From contig JAFEFN010000014.1 of the NCBI GenBank assembly GCA_018240525.1, positions 358,487-422,486 on the forward strand: 64,000 nt of DNA, written 5' to 3'. Source of the DNA: Pseudomonadota bacterium. GTDB taxonomy: Bacteria; Pseudomonadota; Gammaproteobacteria; Steroidobacterales; Steroidobacteraceae. The position numbers were made by a program, and so were the translations under genes. The notes under the pieces were generated by a model. It made no database searches and was not told the DNA's origin. It saw only the letters and a program-made list of their open reading frames with translations. Shown here piece by piece: positions 1 to 8,883 of this stretch (positions within the stretch are counted from its first letter, which is position 1; the number at the start of each line of letters is the position of its first letter).

Positions 1-193
1 CCCGCTGGAACCCGGGTACCTTCAGGACGTCCGGCACGTCGATCTCATCGTACCAGTGGTTGAATGCCGCCTCCTGCGACGGGTCGGTGTTGCGGGTGCG
101 CACCATCAGCAGCCACTGGTCCGGAACATCCGCCGCAGCAAAGCCGCTCGTCGTAACGAGAAACAGCATCACGAGCGCGAACGCCGCTCTCAC
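1..193 (-). CDS. Small secreted protein, EthD/dimeric alpha-beta barrel-like, truncated by window edge
   Basis: Only the first 64 codons lie inside the window; the gene continues beyond position 1. It starts with GTG at 193, overlapping the TGA of the amidohydrolase upstream (GTGA), so the two are probably translationally coupled. Residues 1-20 form a clear signal peptide (short basic start, hydrophobic core, AA cleavage region). The mature part contains NHWYDEIDVPDVLKVPGF, the kind of motif seen near the N terminus of EthD-like ferredoxin-fold proteins. Function is unknown; it would be the last visible member of a secreted-protein operon with the HD-domain protein and the amidohydrolase. Confidence 0.7.
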   Translation of the reverse strand, partial: MRAAFALVMLFLVTTSGFAAADVPDQWLLMVRTRNTDPSQEAAFNHWYDEIDVPDVLKVPGFQR

Positions 194-1920
194 GGGGCCT
201 GCGCTCCCGCCGTATAGACCAGCTCTCCGTTGATGAAGGTCATCGCGACCTTGGTGTCGTGGACATCCTCGATCCGGATCTCGTAGGGATTGCGGTCCAG
301 CACGATGAAGTCGGCAAGCAGGCCGGGCTCGATACGCCCCAGGCGATTGGCGGCACGCTCCTGCCGCGCCGCATTCTCGGTGAAGAGCGCCAGTGCCTCG
401 GGCAGAGTGATGGCTTCTGCCTTGCCGAAGGTCTGCGTGCTGCCACCCGGTACCGCTCGCGTCACCAGCGTCTCGATCCCGATCCATGGGTTGACCGATG
501 GCACCACCGACCAGTCGGAGCCGGGCACCACCAGGGCACCGGCGTCGAGCATTTCGCGTACCGGCCATACGCGCTTGATGGTTTCCGGACCGACTGCGGC
601 AACAATGCTGTCATTGATCGGTGTCGGGCCCCAGAGGTACGGGGAAACCTCCAGCGTCGCCCCGATCTGCCGTGCGCGCGCGATGTCCTCGGGCGCCACG
701 AAGGTGCAATGGCCGACGTTGTGCATCAGCCCCGAGTATCCGTTGGCCCGGCGCGCGGCGGCGATGGCGTCCAGCCCTGCCCGCACGGCGGCATCGCCCG
801 CGGCGTGGAACTTGACGGTCAGCCCCATGCGATCGAAGCGGGTCACGGCCTCGTCGAGGATGTCCTGCTTGACCAGCAGCATGCCGTAGCGCGCCGCGTG
901 ATCCGCACGGCCGTCTGCGGTGCCCGCGTAGGGCTCGAGCATCGCGGCCGTGTGGCTGTCCGTCGGCACGCCATCGAGGAAGATCTTCACGCAGCTCGGG
1001 TCGACGCGCCCCCGCGCATAGAGGTTGCGCGTCTCGATGGCGCGCTCACTCTCGGTGCTGCCGGGAGTCCAGGTGATGCAGAGGGTGGCGCGTGGCTTGA
1101 TGAGGCCGGGCTCGCCGCTCAGCTCCCCATAGGCCGCGAGCTCGCGTTCCGGCCCCGCAACGAACCCGACGGCGGCCTCGGTGTAGGAGGTGATGCCGAA
1201 GGAGAGCATGGTCTTGAGCGAGCGCTGCAGGGCTTCACGCAGTTGAGCCACCGTGGGCGGGGGGATATGGCTGCGCACCAGATCCGTCGCCGACTCGCGC
1301 AGCACTCCGGTGGGCATCCCGGACCGGTCCCGCTCGATGATGCCGCCGGCCGGGTCCTTGCTGTGCGCATCGATGCCCGCGAGGGCCAGCGCGCGTGAGT
1401 TCACCCAGGCACTGTGGCCGCTGGTGTCCTCCAGGAACACCGGGTGTGACTGGGATACCTTGTCGAGCGCGGCACGGTGCGGGCTAGCACCCAGGGCGGG
1501 GGCATCCCACTGGCCGCCGAGCACCCACTCCCCGGCGGCGGCGCGCTGCGCACACTCCCGGACCCGTGCCTGTGTCTGCGCCAGGGTCGATCCCTGCGCG
1601 ATCCGGCACTGCAGCTCCGTGATCCCCGCGTACATCGGGTGCACGTGCACATCGTGCAGGCCCGGCAGGACCGTGGCGCCACGCAGGTCCAGAACCCGTG
1701 TCGCGGCACCCTGCAGCGGCACCATCGACTGGGCCGACCCGACTGCGACGATCACCCCACTGCGCACCGCCAGGGCCTCGGCCCAGCCGGACGGGGTGCG
1801 CACCCGGCCATTGGTGAGTACGAGGTCCGCCGCCGGTGAGGGCGCGGTCGCCTCAGCCCACGCACTTGTGGGGCCCGACAGGGAGGCGCAGAGGATCGCG
1901 GCGCAGACGACGGGCTTCAC
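190..1920 (-). CDS. Exported amidohydrolase family 3 protein (YtcJ/NfdA-like)
   Basis: This 576-residue metal-dependent hydrolase of the amidohydrolase superfamily probably acts on an amide or formamide bond in the periplasm. Residues 1-22 are a signal peptide ending SAWA. The metal-ligand motif HDVHVHP lies at 89-95. Further family landmarks are VKIFLDG, FHAAGDAAV, GHCTF and the late GSDW aspartate, so the active site looks complete, and the length fits the family (about 540-580). The start is GTG at 1920, overlapping the stop of the HD-domain gene by four bases. It lies in the operon below the STN receptor, so its substrate may be what that receptor imports or senses. The real substrate cannot be read from sequence. 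Confidence 0.88.
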   Translation of the reverse strand: MKPVVCAAILCASLSGPTSAWAEATAPSPAADLVLTNGRVRTPSGWAEALAVRSGVIVAVGSAQSMVPLQGAATRVLDLRGATVLPGLHDVHVHPMYAGITELQCRIAQGSTLAQTQARVRECAQRAAAGEWVLGGQWDAPALGASPHRAALDKVSQSHPVFLEDTSGHSAWVNSRALALAGIDAHSKDPAGGIIERDRSGMPTGVLRESATDLVRSHIPPPTVAQLREALQRSLKTMLSFGITSYTEAAVGFVAGPERELAAYGELSGEPGLIKPRATLCITWTPGSTESERAIETRNLYARGRVDPSCVKIFLDGVPTDSHTAAMLEPYAGTADGRADHAARYGMLLVKQDILDEAVTRFDRMGLTVKFHAAGDAAVRAGLDAIAAARRANGYSGLMHNVGHCTFVAPEDIARARQIGATLEVSPYLWGPTPINDSIVAAVGPETIKRVWPVREMLDAGALVVPGSDWSVVPSVNPWIGIETLVTRAVPGGSTQTFGKAEAITLPEALALFTENAARQERAANRLGRIEPGLLADFIVLDRNPYEIRIEDVHDTKVAMTFINGELVYTAGAQAP

Positions 1921-2600
1921 AGCTGGCTCAGGTCGTCGCTCTCGCGCCGCAGGTCGCGCAGGAATGCCGCCAGCTCCTCCTGGCGCTGCGCAAGCTGGGC
2001 CCGGCCCGCCGGCGACAGCACCCGCGCGGGCACGTTGGCGAGCCTCTCTTCCAGCATGGGCACGACTTGCGGGCCCGTCGGCTTGCCGCCGCTGGGATCG
2101 ACGAGGCCGAACACGCGCGCGACGCCGATCGCGCCGAGCCAGTCGAGCGCATCGGCGTCGTGCAGGTACAGGGCTTCCGGCCCGACCGGGTCCCGCGGGT
2201 ACATGTGCGTGCGAATGGCCCCGCGGACCCGGTCGATCTTGGCCATCGGAAAGCCGGTGTTCTTCAGAACGCCGTCAACCTGCGCGGCCGCTGCATCGGC
2301 ATGATCGATTTTTGGATCGGCCCAGGGCGGGAATGCGGCCATGTCATGCAGGTACGCCGCGGCGAAGAGTACGTCGTCGTCCAGCGTGACGTGATCGACC
2401 TGCGCCAGCGAGCGCGCCAGGGAGTAGTCACGCTCACAGTGCGAGTACCCCCAGGCGGGATTCCCGAAGTGTTGCGCGGCGAACGCCTTGACTTGCGCGC
2501 GCCATGCCGTGTCCGGCGGCGCCGGTTCGCCTGCGGCAGCGCGCAGACTACCCAGGACCAGCGCGGCCGCGACCAGGTGCACCAGGGGACTCGGGCGCAT
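1917..2600 (-). CDS. Exported HD-domain protein
   Basis: This 227-residue protein has a signal peptide (about residues 1-23, ending AAAG) and one HD phosphohydrolase-type domain. The metal ligands appear to be His54 (YSHCERDY), His85-Asp86 (YLHDMAAF), His132 (IRTHMY) and Asp150 (LHDADALD), in the order expected of the HD superfamily. The chosen ATG at 2600 has an upstream GGAAGGAAG ribosome site and is the first start that gives a signal peptide; an in-frame extension upstream runs into the receptor gene and looks spurious. Export of an HD domain is less common than a cytoplasmic location. It overlaps the amidohydrolase by four bases and follows the TonB receptor by 44 bp. Confidence 0.82.
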   Translation of the reverse strand: MRPSPLVHLVAAALVLGSLRAAAGEPAPPDTAWRAQVKAFAAQHFGNPAWGYSHCERDYSLARSLAQVDHVTLDDDVLFAAAYLHDMAAFPPWADPKIDHADAAAAQVDGVLKNTGFPMAKIDRVRGAIRTHMYPRDPVGPEALYLHDADALDWLGAIGVARVFGLVDPSGGKPTGPQVVPMLEERLANVPARVLSPAGRAQLAQRQEELAAFLRDLRRESDDLSQL

Positions 2601-2644
2601 TTGAGCTTCCTTCCAGAGACCGCGTTCGACCCTTAGGACGGGTC

Positions 2645-5362
2645 TCAATAATGGTAGGTCAGCGTCAGGCCCGAGGTGCGCGGACGCCAGCTGACCACGG
2701 TAAACAACGAGTAAGGCGCGAAGATCTCCGCTGCACTGAGGCGGGGAGTCGAGTTGAACAGGTTCTGGGAGTACAGCGAGACATCCCAGCCGCTCCAGGT
2801 CAGGCCGGCCCGCACCGAGGTATAGCTCTGCGCAGGTATGGGCTGAAACCCCTCCGGAAACCCGCCGTTCAGGGGGTTCGATGCGGCGACGGTGTCCGTC
2901 TGCTTGGCGCTGTACTGATAGTCCCCGCGCAGGTACGCGTGGCGGCGACCCAGCGGCATGGTCGCCTGCGCGAAGGCGGTCACCGTCCAGGGGGATGCCG
3001 GCAGATGATCCCCATCCTGCACGATCGACAGCACCGTCGGGGCCAGCTGCACCGTCTCGGTGTACTGGGCGTCGGTGTAGCTGAAGGTGGCTCCGACCGA
3101 GAGCACGCTGTTCATCTTGAACACCGTCTGGAGGTCGAACCCCGTGCTCTTGGCCTCCCCGAGATTCCCGGTGTACTGGAAACCACAGGCCGTCAGGGGG
3201 ACGTTCTGCTGGATGTTCTTCCACCGGATGTAGTAGGCGCTGGCGTTCAGGAGCAGTCGATTGTCGGCCACGGCGTTCTTGCTGCCGACTTCGTAGCTCC
3301 AGACACTGTCCGGACCGTAGCCTGACGGGACCTCGTTGAGTCCGATCATCCCCAGGGCGCTGTCGGGGCCGCCGTAGCAGAACTGGCCGACCCGGGGATT
3401 GGCCCCACCGATGCGGAAGCCCTTGGCCGCGGTGAAATAGACCAGGTCATCCGTGCTCCACTGGTAGGTGAGCCCCACCTTCGGGGTGAACGGGTGGTCG
3501 GTCTCGGTACCGCTGCTGTCGAAGGCGGGCCCTACCACCAGTGTTTCCGGGTAGTGGGCGTGGCCTTCGAACTGCGCATACGCGTAGCGCGCGCCGAGAG
3601 TGAGCTTCAGCTTCTCGGTCATCCTGAAATCGGCCTGGCCGAACAAGGCGACCTGCTTGTCGATGCCGATCCGGGGATCCTCGACGTAGATGTATCCACC
3701 GTTCGTATCGGGCGGCAACCCAAGATCACCCTGCACGGCCGGGTCGTAGACCAGTTGCCGCGTGGTCTCCTTGGCATGCTGGAAGAACAGTCCCGCGGTC
3801 CAGGCCAGGCGCGCCGCCGGATCCGCTGATTGCAGGCGGAACTCCTGTATCCAGTTTTCCTGCTCGTCCGCCCAGGTGCCCGTGCCCACCCCGCCGGCGG
3901 GCGGATAGACATTGCCGAGGAAGATGCCGCGGTCGAACTGCGAGTAGTCCGTGGTCGCCGCCTCGTCGCGCTTGAAGTAGGACGTGTCCGAGACCAGATC
4001 GATGCTTCCCAGCTGCCACTGCACCTTCAGGGCGCCAAGCATGAACCGGTCCGAATCGGGGCTGGCGATTTCGTTGCCCGAGCGCAGCGGCTGGTTGAAC
4101 AGCCCGTTGGTCGGATCGCCGGGCGCCAGCGACGGCTGGATCCACCACCAGGCCGAGGTGTCGTCGGTGTTGCGCTTCTGGTAGAGAAACGAGGGGGACA
4201 CCGTGAGACCGTCGGTCGGCGCCCACTTCAGGGCCACGCGGGCGGTGACCGTCTTGGCCGCGTTCGCATTCTTGTCGACCTGAGCGCCGGTGCGCCAGTC
4301 GAAGCGGTCGATGAACCCGCCCTCGTTCCGGTAGGAGACGCTCACGCGGGCACCCAGCGTGTTATCGATCAGGGGGCTGCCGGCGGCCAGGCCGGCCTCA
4401 TAGACCGGATCGCCATCCTGGGTTGCCGCAATCTCGGAACGCGCATAGACCGAGGCCCGGCTGAGGCTCGGGTCCGGCGTGATGAACCGGACCGTACCGC
4501 CCTCCGAGCCCGCGCCGAACAGTGTCCCCTGCGGACCGCGCAGCACTTCCACGCGTTCGATGTCGAACAGCTCCGGATAGGCGTTGAACGAACCAAACGA
4601 CAGGTGCCGTGTCTGGATGGGGGTGTCGTCGATATAGATGCCGGTCGTCGCCGCGCCCGCATTCGAGCTGATGCCACGGATGGCGATGTCCGAGGATGCC
4701 GAATTGTTGTTGTTCGCGCTGCGGGTGAAGGTGACCGCCGGGGCGAGGCGCACCAGATCGTCGATATTGCGCGTTCCCTGCATGTCCATGGCCGCCTGAT
4801 TGAAGACGGTCACGCTGATCGGGACATCCTGCAGGCGTTCCTCGCGGCGCTGCGCCGTAACGATGACTTCCTCGACACCGGGTGAGTCTGACGGACCGTT
4901 CGCCGTGCTTACCGCACCCCCAGTACCCGCCGGAGCCACTGCAGCCACCCGAAAGTCCTGGGAAGAGTTCTTCCCACCCTCCTTCGAATCCTGCTGGGTG
5001 GCTGCCGCGCCGGGCGTCGCCTCTACAACCCCGCGCCCCGGGCTGCCGACGAGGATGGCCCCGCCCGGCGTGGCTGAATAGCTGAGTCCGCTGTCCTTGA
5101 GGAGGAGCTGCAGCGCCGCGACCGGCTCCATGGTGCCGCGCACCCCGGGGGACTGCTTGGAAGCCACGACCTCCGGAGCAAACAGGATCGGCTCGTGACT
5201 CTGCCGCGCGAAGGCATTGAGGGCTGCGGCCAGGCTCTGGGGTGCAATATCAAACCTCGCCGGTGCGCCTGCGACGGGGACGGCGTAGACGGCGCTGGCC
5301 AGCGCGAAGCCGCCGAGCACGACCGTTACGATACGCACCAGAATCGTCCTGGAGATCTGCAT
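2645..5362 (-). CDS. TonB-dependent receptor with N-terminal STN signalling domain (FecA-type transducer)
   Basis: This 905-residue outer-membrane receptor has a signal peptide (about 1-28) followed by a secretin/TonB short N-terminal domain (about 35-110, FDIAPQSLAAALNAFARQS). That domain contacts a FecR-type anti-sigma factor. After a linker comes VEEVIVTAQRREERLQDVP, at the start of the plug, and plug motifs VEVLRGPQGTLFGAGSEGG. The rest is a 22-stranded barrel ending in aromatic Tyr. It lies 87 bp below the fecR-like gene, completing a sigma/anti-sigma/receptor cell-surface signalling set. The ligand is unknown; neighbouring hydrolases suggest an organic compound rather than an iron chelate. 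Confidence 0.93.
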   Translation of the reverse strand: MQISRTILVRIVTVVLGGFALASAVYAVPVAGAPARFDIAPQSLAAALNAFARQSHEPILFAPEVVASKQSPGVRGTMEPVAALQLLLKDSGLSYSATPGGAILVGSPGRGVVEATPGAAATQQDSKEGGKNSSQDFRVAAVAPAGTGGAVSTANGPSDSPGVEEVIVTAQRREERLQDVPISVTVFNQAAMDMQGTRNIDDLVRLAPAVTFTRSANNNNSASSDIAIRGISSNAGAATTGIYIDDTPIQTRHLSFGSFNAYPELFDIERVEVLRGPQGTLFGAGSEGGTVRFITPDPSLSRASVYARSEIAATQDGDPVYEAGLAAGSPLIDNTLGARVSVSYRNEGGFIDRFDWRTGAQVDKNANAAKTVTARVALKWAPTDGLTVSPSFLYQKRNTDDTSAWWWIQPSLAPGDPTNGLFNQPLRSGNEIASPDSDRFMLGALKVQWQLGSIDLVSDTSYFKRDEAATTDYSQFDRGIFLGNVYPPAGGVGTGTWADEQENWIQEFRLQSADPAARLAWTAGLFFQHAKETTRQLVYDPAVQGDLGLPPDTNGGYIYVEDPRIGIDKQVALFGQADFRMTEKLKLTLGARYAYAQFEGHAHYPETLVVGPAFDSSGTETDHPFTPKVGLTYQWSTDDLVYFTAAKGFRIGGANPRVGQFCYGGPDSALGMIGLNEVPSGYGPDSVWSYEVGSKNAVADNRLLLNASAYYIRWKNIQQNVPLTACGFQYTGNLGEAKSTGFDLQTVFKMNSVLSVGATFSYTDAQYTETVQLAPTVLSIVQDGDHLPASPWTVTAFAQATMPLGRRHAYLRGDYQYSAKQTDTVAASNPLNGGFPEGFQPIPAQSYTSVRAGLTWSGWDVSLYSQNLFNSTPRLSAAEIFAPYSLFTVVSWRPRTSGLTLTYHY

Positions 5363-5449
5363 CGTGAACTAACCCCCGACATTGTTGTTGCTGGGCATTG
5401 CCCGCTGTCGGGGAATAAGACGTGGCACATTGGAAAAGCCGAACCGCAG

Positions 5450-6541
5450 CTACGGTCGGCTTGCCTTGAGCACGACGGAGTCTGCGGTCTGGCTGGCAAC
5501 GGCGATCGGGAAGTAGTTCGTCAGCGCCTCCACGAACACTTCCGGACGACCGGCGGCAAAAGCGCCGCTGACGCGGATGTCCGCAAGCTGCGGATCCTGC
5601 AGAACGATCCGGGTGTCGGAATAGCGATTCATCTCGGCGACGGCATCACCCAGGCGCAGGCCGTCGAACACCAGCTGTCCGCGCCGCCAGGCCGTGGCGC
5701 GATCAGCATCGCCCGGCCGGATGTGATCCCCGGTGCCATCGCTGATCAGCAGCTGATCGCCCGCCGAGATCAGCGTGCGCGGTGGAGGCAGACTCTCTGC
5801 CCGCGAGACACCCCTGGGTGCGCCGGACGCCTCGGCCGCCGCCACGGGGGACACGAGGGGCTCGACCCGTACAGTGCCTTCCACCATCGTGACCTGTACG
5901 AGGTGCGCATCCATCCGAACGTCAAAGGCGGTGCCGACGGCCACCAGGCGCCGCTGGTCGACCTCGACCACGAAGGGATGCTGCTTGTCCTTGGCGACCT
6001 CGAAGTACGCCTGCCCGCGCACCAGGCGGACGATGCGCTCGGCCGGCGTGAAAGCCACCTCGAGTTCGGACTGGGTGTCGAGCGTCACCTGGGAACCGTC
6101 CGTGAGGGTCGCAGCCAGCCGCTCGCCCGTGCCTGTTGCATAGCGGTGCGGCTGGGAGCCCAGGCTTGTGAGCCAGGCGGTGAAGTATTGCGTGGGCTTC
6201 AGTCCGGTCAGGCTCGCCGTCCCGACCCCGATCGCCACGAGGGCCAGGGCGGCAGCGAGTGCCATCAGGGCCCGGTAGGGCCGGCGTGTACGGCGCGTCA
6301 GTCGCAGTGCGGCTTCGTGGCGCAGCGCCAGTACTGCAGGCAGTTCCGCGGACCTCTTGAGAAGGTCGGCGACCCGTTCAGCCTGCGCATAACCCTCTCG
6401 GTGCTCGGCCGATTGGGCCAGCCATGCCTCGAACTCGGCGCGGACGGCGTCGCTCACCTTGTCCCGGTGCAGACGCTCGTACCACAGGCCCGCCGCCTCC
6501 AGCGCGGAACGGCTGCCGTTGGGGTGTCGCGGTGCGCTCAC
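5450..6541 (-). CDS. FecR-family anti-sigma factor
   Basis: This 363-residue single-pass inner-membrane protein relays receptor occupancy to the FecI-type sigma factor. Residues 15-65 form the cytoplasmic N-terminal domain (GLWYERLHRDKVSDAVRAEF). A membrane segment lies around 88-112 (ALMALAAALALVAIGVG). The FecR periplasmic core follows (GTGERLAATLTDGSQVTLD, then VVEVDQRRLVAVGTAFDVR), and a C-terminal STN-like domain (GLRLGDAVAEMNRYSDTRIVL) is expected to pair with the receptor. The start is GTG at 6541, overlapping the sigma gene stop (GTGA), which supports coupled translation at fixed stoichiometry. Confidence 0.95.
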   Translation of the reverse strand: MSAPRHPNGSRSALEAAGLWYERLHRDKVSDAVRAEFEAWLAQSAEHREGYAQAERVADLLKRSAELPAVLALRHEAALRLTRRTRRPYRALMALAAALALVAIGVGTASLTGLKPTQYFTAWLTSLGSQPHRYATGTGERLAATLTDGSQVTLDTQSELEVAFTPAERIVRLVRGQAYFEVAKDKQHPFVVEVDQRRLVAVGTAFDVRMDAHLVQVTMVEGTVRVEPLVSPVAAAEASGAPRGVSRAESLPPPRTLISAGDQLLISDGTGDHIRPGDADRATAWRRGQLVFDGLRLGDAVAEMNRYSDTRIVLQDPQLADIRVSGAFAAGRPEVFVEALTNYFPIAVASQTADSVVLKASRP

Positions 6542-7083
6542 GGCCGCCCTCCCAGTGCCGCGGTCAAGCGGGCCAGCGCCTTGGCCATGTGCTTCTCCAC
6601 AGCTCGGGTCGAGATGCCGTAGAGGTGGGCGATTTCACTGTATTTGAGGCCTTCAAAAACTCTCAGGGTGAGAACGTCCCGCGTTCGCTCCGGAAGTCCG
6701 CGAATGACCGTGACGACCAGGAGCAGACTTTCCCTTGCTTCTAAGACGCGTTCGACCGCAAAGTCCGAATCAGCTGCCGAGGCCAGCGTGAGCGGATCCC
6801 GCGCATATCGCTCGCGGACAATCTCGTGCCGGAAGTGGTCCCGCAGAGTGTTAGCGGCGGTCTGAAAGATGTAACCCTCCGCGTGCTCGATGGCCCCGGG
6901 CTCGCCGTGCTGCGCCAGCTTCAGGAAAACCTGCTGCACCAGATCCGGTACCTCGGGTGCATTGCGGGTCCGCTTGCGAAAAAAGGACAACAGCGGCGTG
7001 TAATACCGGCGCGCCAGCTCATCCAGACGGGCCTTCGATGGATCCTTCTGGTTATTCGCAGCTTTCAGGGTTTTGACCGCCAT
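6538..7083 (-). CDS. FecI-family ECF sigma factor
   Basis: This 181-residue sigma-70-family factor has region 2 at about 25-95 (RYYTPLLSFFRKR, DLVQQVFLKL). Region 4 lies at about 130-178 (LPERTRDVLTLRVFEGLKYSEI, with helix-turn-helix LYGISTRAVEKHMAKAL). Those features are typical of iron- or nutrient-starvation FecI factors. It is first in the sigma/anti-sigma/receptor cluster and presumably drives the receptor promoter when the receptor is occupied. The start is ATG at 7083. A perfect 9-bp inverted repeat (arms 7131-7139 and 7183-7191) lies just upstream and may be a regulator site. There is no Fur-box-like AT-rich palindrome that I could recognise. Confidence 0.95.
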   Translation of the reverse strand: MAVKTLKAANNQKDPSKARLDELARRYYTPLLSFFRKRTRNAPEVPDLVQQVFLKLAQHGEPGAIEHAEGYIFQTAANTLRDHFRHEIVRERYARDPLTLASAADSDFAVERVLEARESLLLVVTVIRGLPERTRDVLTLRVFEGLKYSEIAHLYGISTRAVEKHMAKALARLTAALGGRP

Positions 7084-7130
7084 GGGCGAGCAGAGAGTGA
7101 CCGGCTTCCCCTACTCTGGCAATGGCACCG

Positions 7131-7191
7131 GACCAAAATCAGCGCGCGCGGTTCGGGTTTCCCGCTCTCGCCCGTCTTACCTATTTTGGTC
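7131..7191. promoter_or_regulatory. Perfect 9-bp inverted repeat upstream of the FecI-type gene
   Basis: GACCAAAAT (7131-7139) and ATTTTGGTC (7183-7191) are exact reverse complements separated by 43 bp of very GC-rich sequence. They lie 48 and 100 bp upstream of the sigma-factor start. The spacing (52 bp centre to centre, about five helical turns) would suit two half-sites on one face of the DNA. No regulator is identified. Confidence 0.35.
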
Positions 7192-7299
7192 TGCAGCCTT
7201 TGGCTGGACGGCGTCTAAGCTCGGCAAGCGGCACCCGGGCCGGTCGGACCGAAGTCGGCACCGCGCTTGGACCGAACCAGCCGGCAGTCCTGGGCACCT

Positions 7300-8007
7300 T
7301 TACGGCAGCGGCAGTGTTGCAGCGCCGATGATCTGCGCCTGTCCCGGCAGCTGGACAAGGACCGCGAAATCCGTCGCATCGCGGGGCAGTGTGCTCAGCG
7401 GCACTTCGAAGGTTGCCGCCGTCCCGGTCCACTGGCCGATTGTCCGTATGGATCGAACGATGTTGAATTCTTCCAGTGTGCGGCCGGAGTTCTCTCCCCG
7501 CCCGATTTTCGATGTGGCTTTGCGCAGATAGGTGATCGCAAGGACGTCGCTCGGGGCCAGACACTGCGCGCCCCCCAGTGCGATGACCAGATTCCGATTG
7601 CTGACCTGCAGCGTGACCGGCACACCCGTTCGAAGCTCCGCGACGGCGTGTTCAATGTTGCTGCGGTCCGATCCGAGATATTCGTCGTGTCCATCGACGA
7701 CCACCTGCGGCGTGTAGACCGAGCTCTGGCCTCTGGCCTTCGAGTAAGCACTCTGGCGGATGACGGCATCGCGCAGGGAATACGGATCCGTCCAGCCCAG
7801 ATCGTTCCAGTAATCCACGTGAAACGCCAAGGCGAGTACATTGGGTCGCTGCGACAGCACGCCGAGCAATAAATCCGCCGGCGGACACGAACTGCATCCT
7901 TGCGATGTGTACAGCTCGACAACGGCCGGCCGGGAATTATTAGCCGCACAGGCGAACTCACCGGCGAAAGGTGCTGCAATCAGAAACGCATAGGCAAGCT
8001 TAAGCAT
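7300..8007 (-). CDS. DUF1223 thioredoxin-like secreted protein
   Basis: This 235-residue exported protein belongs to the DUF1223 family. A signal peptide covers about residues 1-22. The mature N terminus has ELYTSQGCSSCPPAD with a CxxC at Cys38/Cys41, the thioredoxin-fold signature of the family. Further conserved parts are HVDYWNDLGWTDPY and YTPQVVVDG. ATG at 8007 was chosen because it directly precedes the signal peptide; a 23-residue upstream extension lacks signal character. Its role is unknown, and a periplasmic thiol function is plausible. It stands alone, on the same strand as the Fec cluster but 216 bp away from it. Confidence 0.88.
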   Translation of the reverse strand: MLKLAYAFLIAAPFAGEFACAANNSRPAVVELYTSQGCSSCPPADLLLGVLSQRPNVLALAFHVDYWNDLGWTDPYSLRDAVIRQSAYSKARGQSSVYTPQVVVDGHDEYLGSDRSNIEHAVAELRTGVPVTLQVSNRNLVIALGGAQCLAPSDVLAITYLRKATSKIGRGENSGRTLEEFNIVRSIRTIGQWTGTAATFEVPLSTLPRDATDFAVLVQLPGQAQIIGAATLPLP

Positions 8008-8418
8008 GGAGCGATCCCCCGGTACCTGGGATAAGACCGGGCTCGGGACCGGGTGATTGCAACGGCTCTGCGCCACTTGCCGGGAAATGGCCTCGCTCGC
8101 TCACTGGCTCAGGGCAGACCAACAGCGGCGGTTCCCTCGCGGCCGGTCGAGTCCCTGAAGCCGCCAAGTAAGGCCGTTTGCCGGTGAGCGGTGCGGGACG
8201 GAGTGCCCAGTCGCACGCTCTCCGGTGACGGCGAACGAGCCCTTCAGCGACCTCTGCCCGGTCTCCATTCCGGCCTTCGCACTGCGATAGAGGCTCGTCC
8301 TCCCGTCGCAGGTCAGTGAGCGGGGATATCACTCATGCGTGGAGCCACGTAACAAATTGATATTGCTGATACATTTAGCTTATCGGTCAATTTATATCCC
8401 ATTCACTATAATGGCGCT
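8008..8418. other. 411-bp intergenic region with AT-rich promoter segment
   Basis: This is the gap between the DUF1223 gene (minus) and the XRE gene (plus). Positions 8008-8340 are GC-rich with no convincing coding frame. Positions 8350-8412 are strikingly AT-rich against the window background. They contain the XRE-gene promoter and an inverted repeat (AAATTGA at 8354-8360, TCAATTT at 8387-8393). Confidence 0.6.
8354..8412 (+). promoter_or_regulatory. Promoter with consensus -10 and flanking inverted repeat; probably gives a leaderless mRNA
   Basis: A perfect TATAAT lies at 8407-8412, only six bases before the ATG at 8419, so the expected start of transcription is the A of the start codon or very near it. 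No Shine-Dalgarno sequence fits in that space. The -35 is poor. A 7-bp inverted repeat (8354-8360/8387-8393) covers the -35 area and could be the operator through which the XRE protein represses its own gene. Confidence 0.55.
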
Positions 8419-8883
8419 ATGACTCCTCCCGATGCCGCCACAATATTCGCGCTGCGATCCGATGTGGCGCACCAGATTGCGCGACGGCTGAGTCAGCTGG
8501 GCCTCAACCAGCTGACTGCGGCGAGGCAGCTGGCCATCCCTCAACCGACGGTCAGCAAGATCGTTAATGGACGCGTTGCCGATCTCTCGCTCGAACTGTT
8601 GATCCGTATCGCCGTGCGCGCCGGCATACCAATGACTCTGCAGACTGGCCATGTCCCGGAGGAAGCCGGCGCGTTCAGCTCTGGATGGTCCGCACGAGCA
8701 CCAAAGGCCCAAGCCTCGGCGCTGAACGATGAGGCGCGCACCGCCCTGGCTCGCTCTGAACGCGCCCTGACCCCGACGCAAAGGCTGCAAGCGTTTCTCG
8801 AGCACAACGCGTTGATCGAACAGTTGCGCGCAGCCGGTCGTACTGCGGAGGTCGAGCGCACGCGGCGGACGACACGCGCGTGA
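8419..8883 (+). CDS. XRE-family helix-turn-helix protein, putative antitoxin
   Basis: This 154-residue protein has a Cro/CI-type helix-turn-helix at about 15-62 (IARRLSQLGLNQLTAARQL, then AIPQPTVSKIVNGRVADLS), close to HigA2-like antitoxins. The C-terminal part is an alpha-helical arm (RSERALTPTQRLQAFLEHN, LIEQLRAAGR) with no recognised domain. It overlaps the nucleotidyltransferase gene by GTGA, typical of toxin-antitoxin pairs where the regulator comes first. It probably binds its own AT-rich promoter, which contains an inverted repeat. An alternative is a plain transcription factor, but the coupled small nucleotidyltransferase favours the antitoxin role. Confidence 0.82.
   Translation: MTPPDAATIFALRSDVAHQIARRLSQLGLNQLTAARQLAIPQPTVSKIVNGRVADLSLELLIRIAVRAGIPMTLQTGHVPEEAGAFSSGWSARAPKAQASALNDEARTALARSERALTPTQRLQAFLEHNALIEQLRAAGRTAEVERTRRTTRA

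Noticed and set aside
3830..4885. Long plus-strand open frame opposite the STN-type TonB receptor gene
   Set aside because: It is antisense to a clear receptor, is rich in Arg/Gly/Pro from GC-skewed codon positions and has no recognisable domain.
8000..8332. Minus-strand open frame of 110 codons before the DUF1223 gene
   Set aside because: No family resemblance, no ribosome site, and it covers what looks like a noncoding region.
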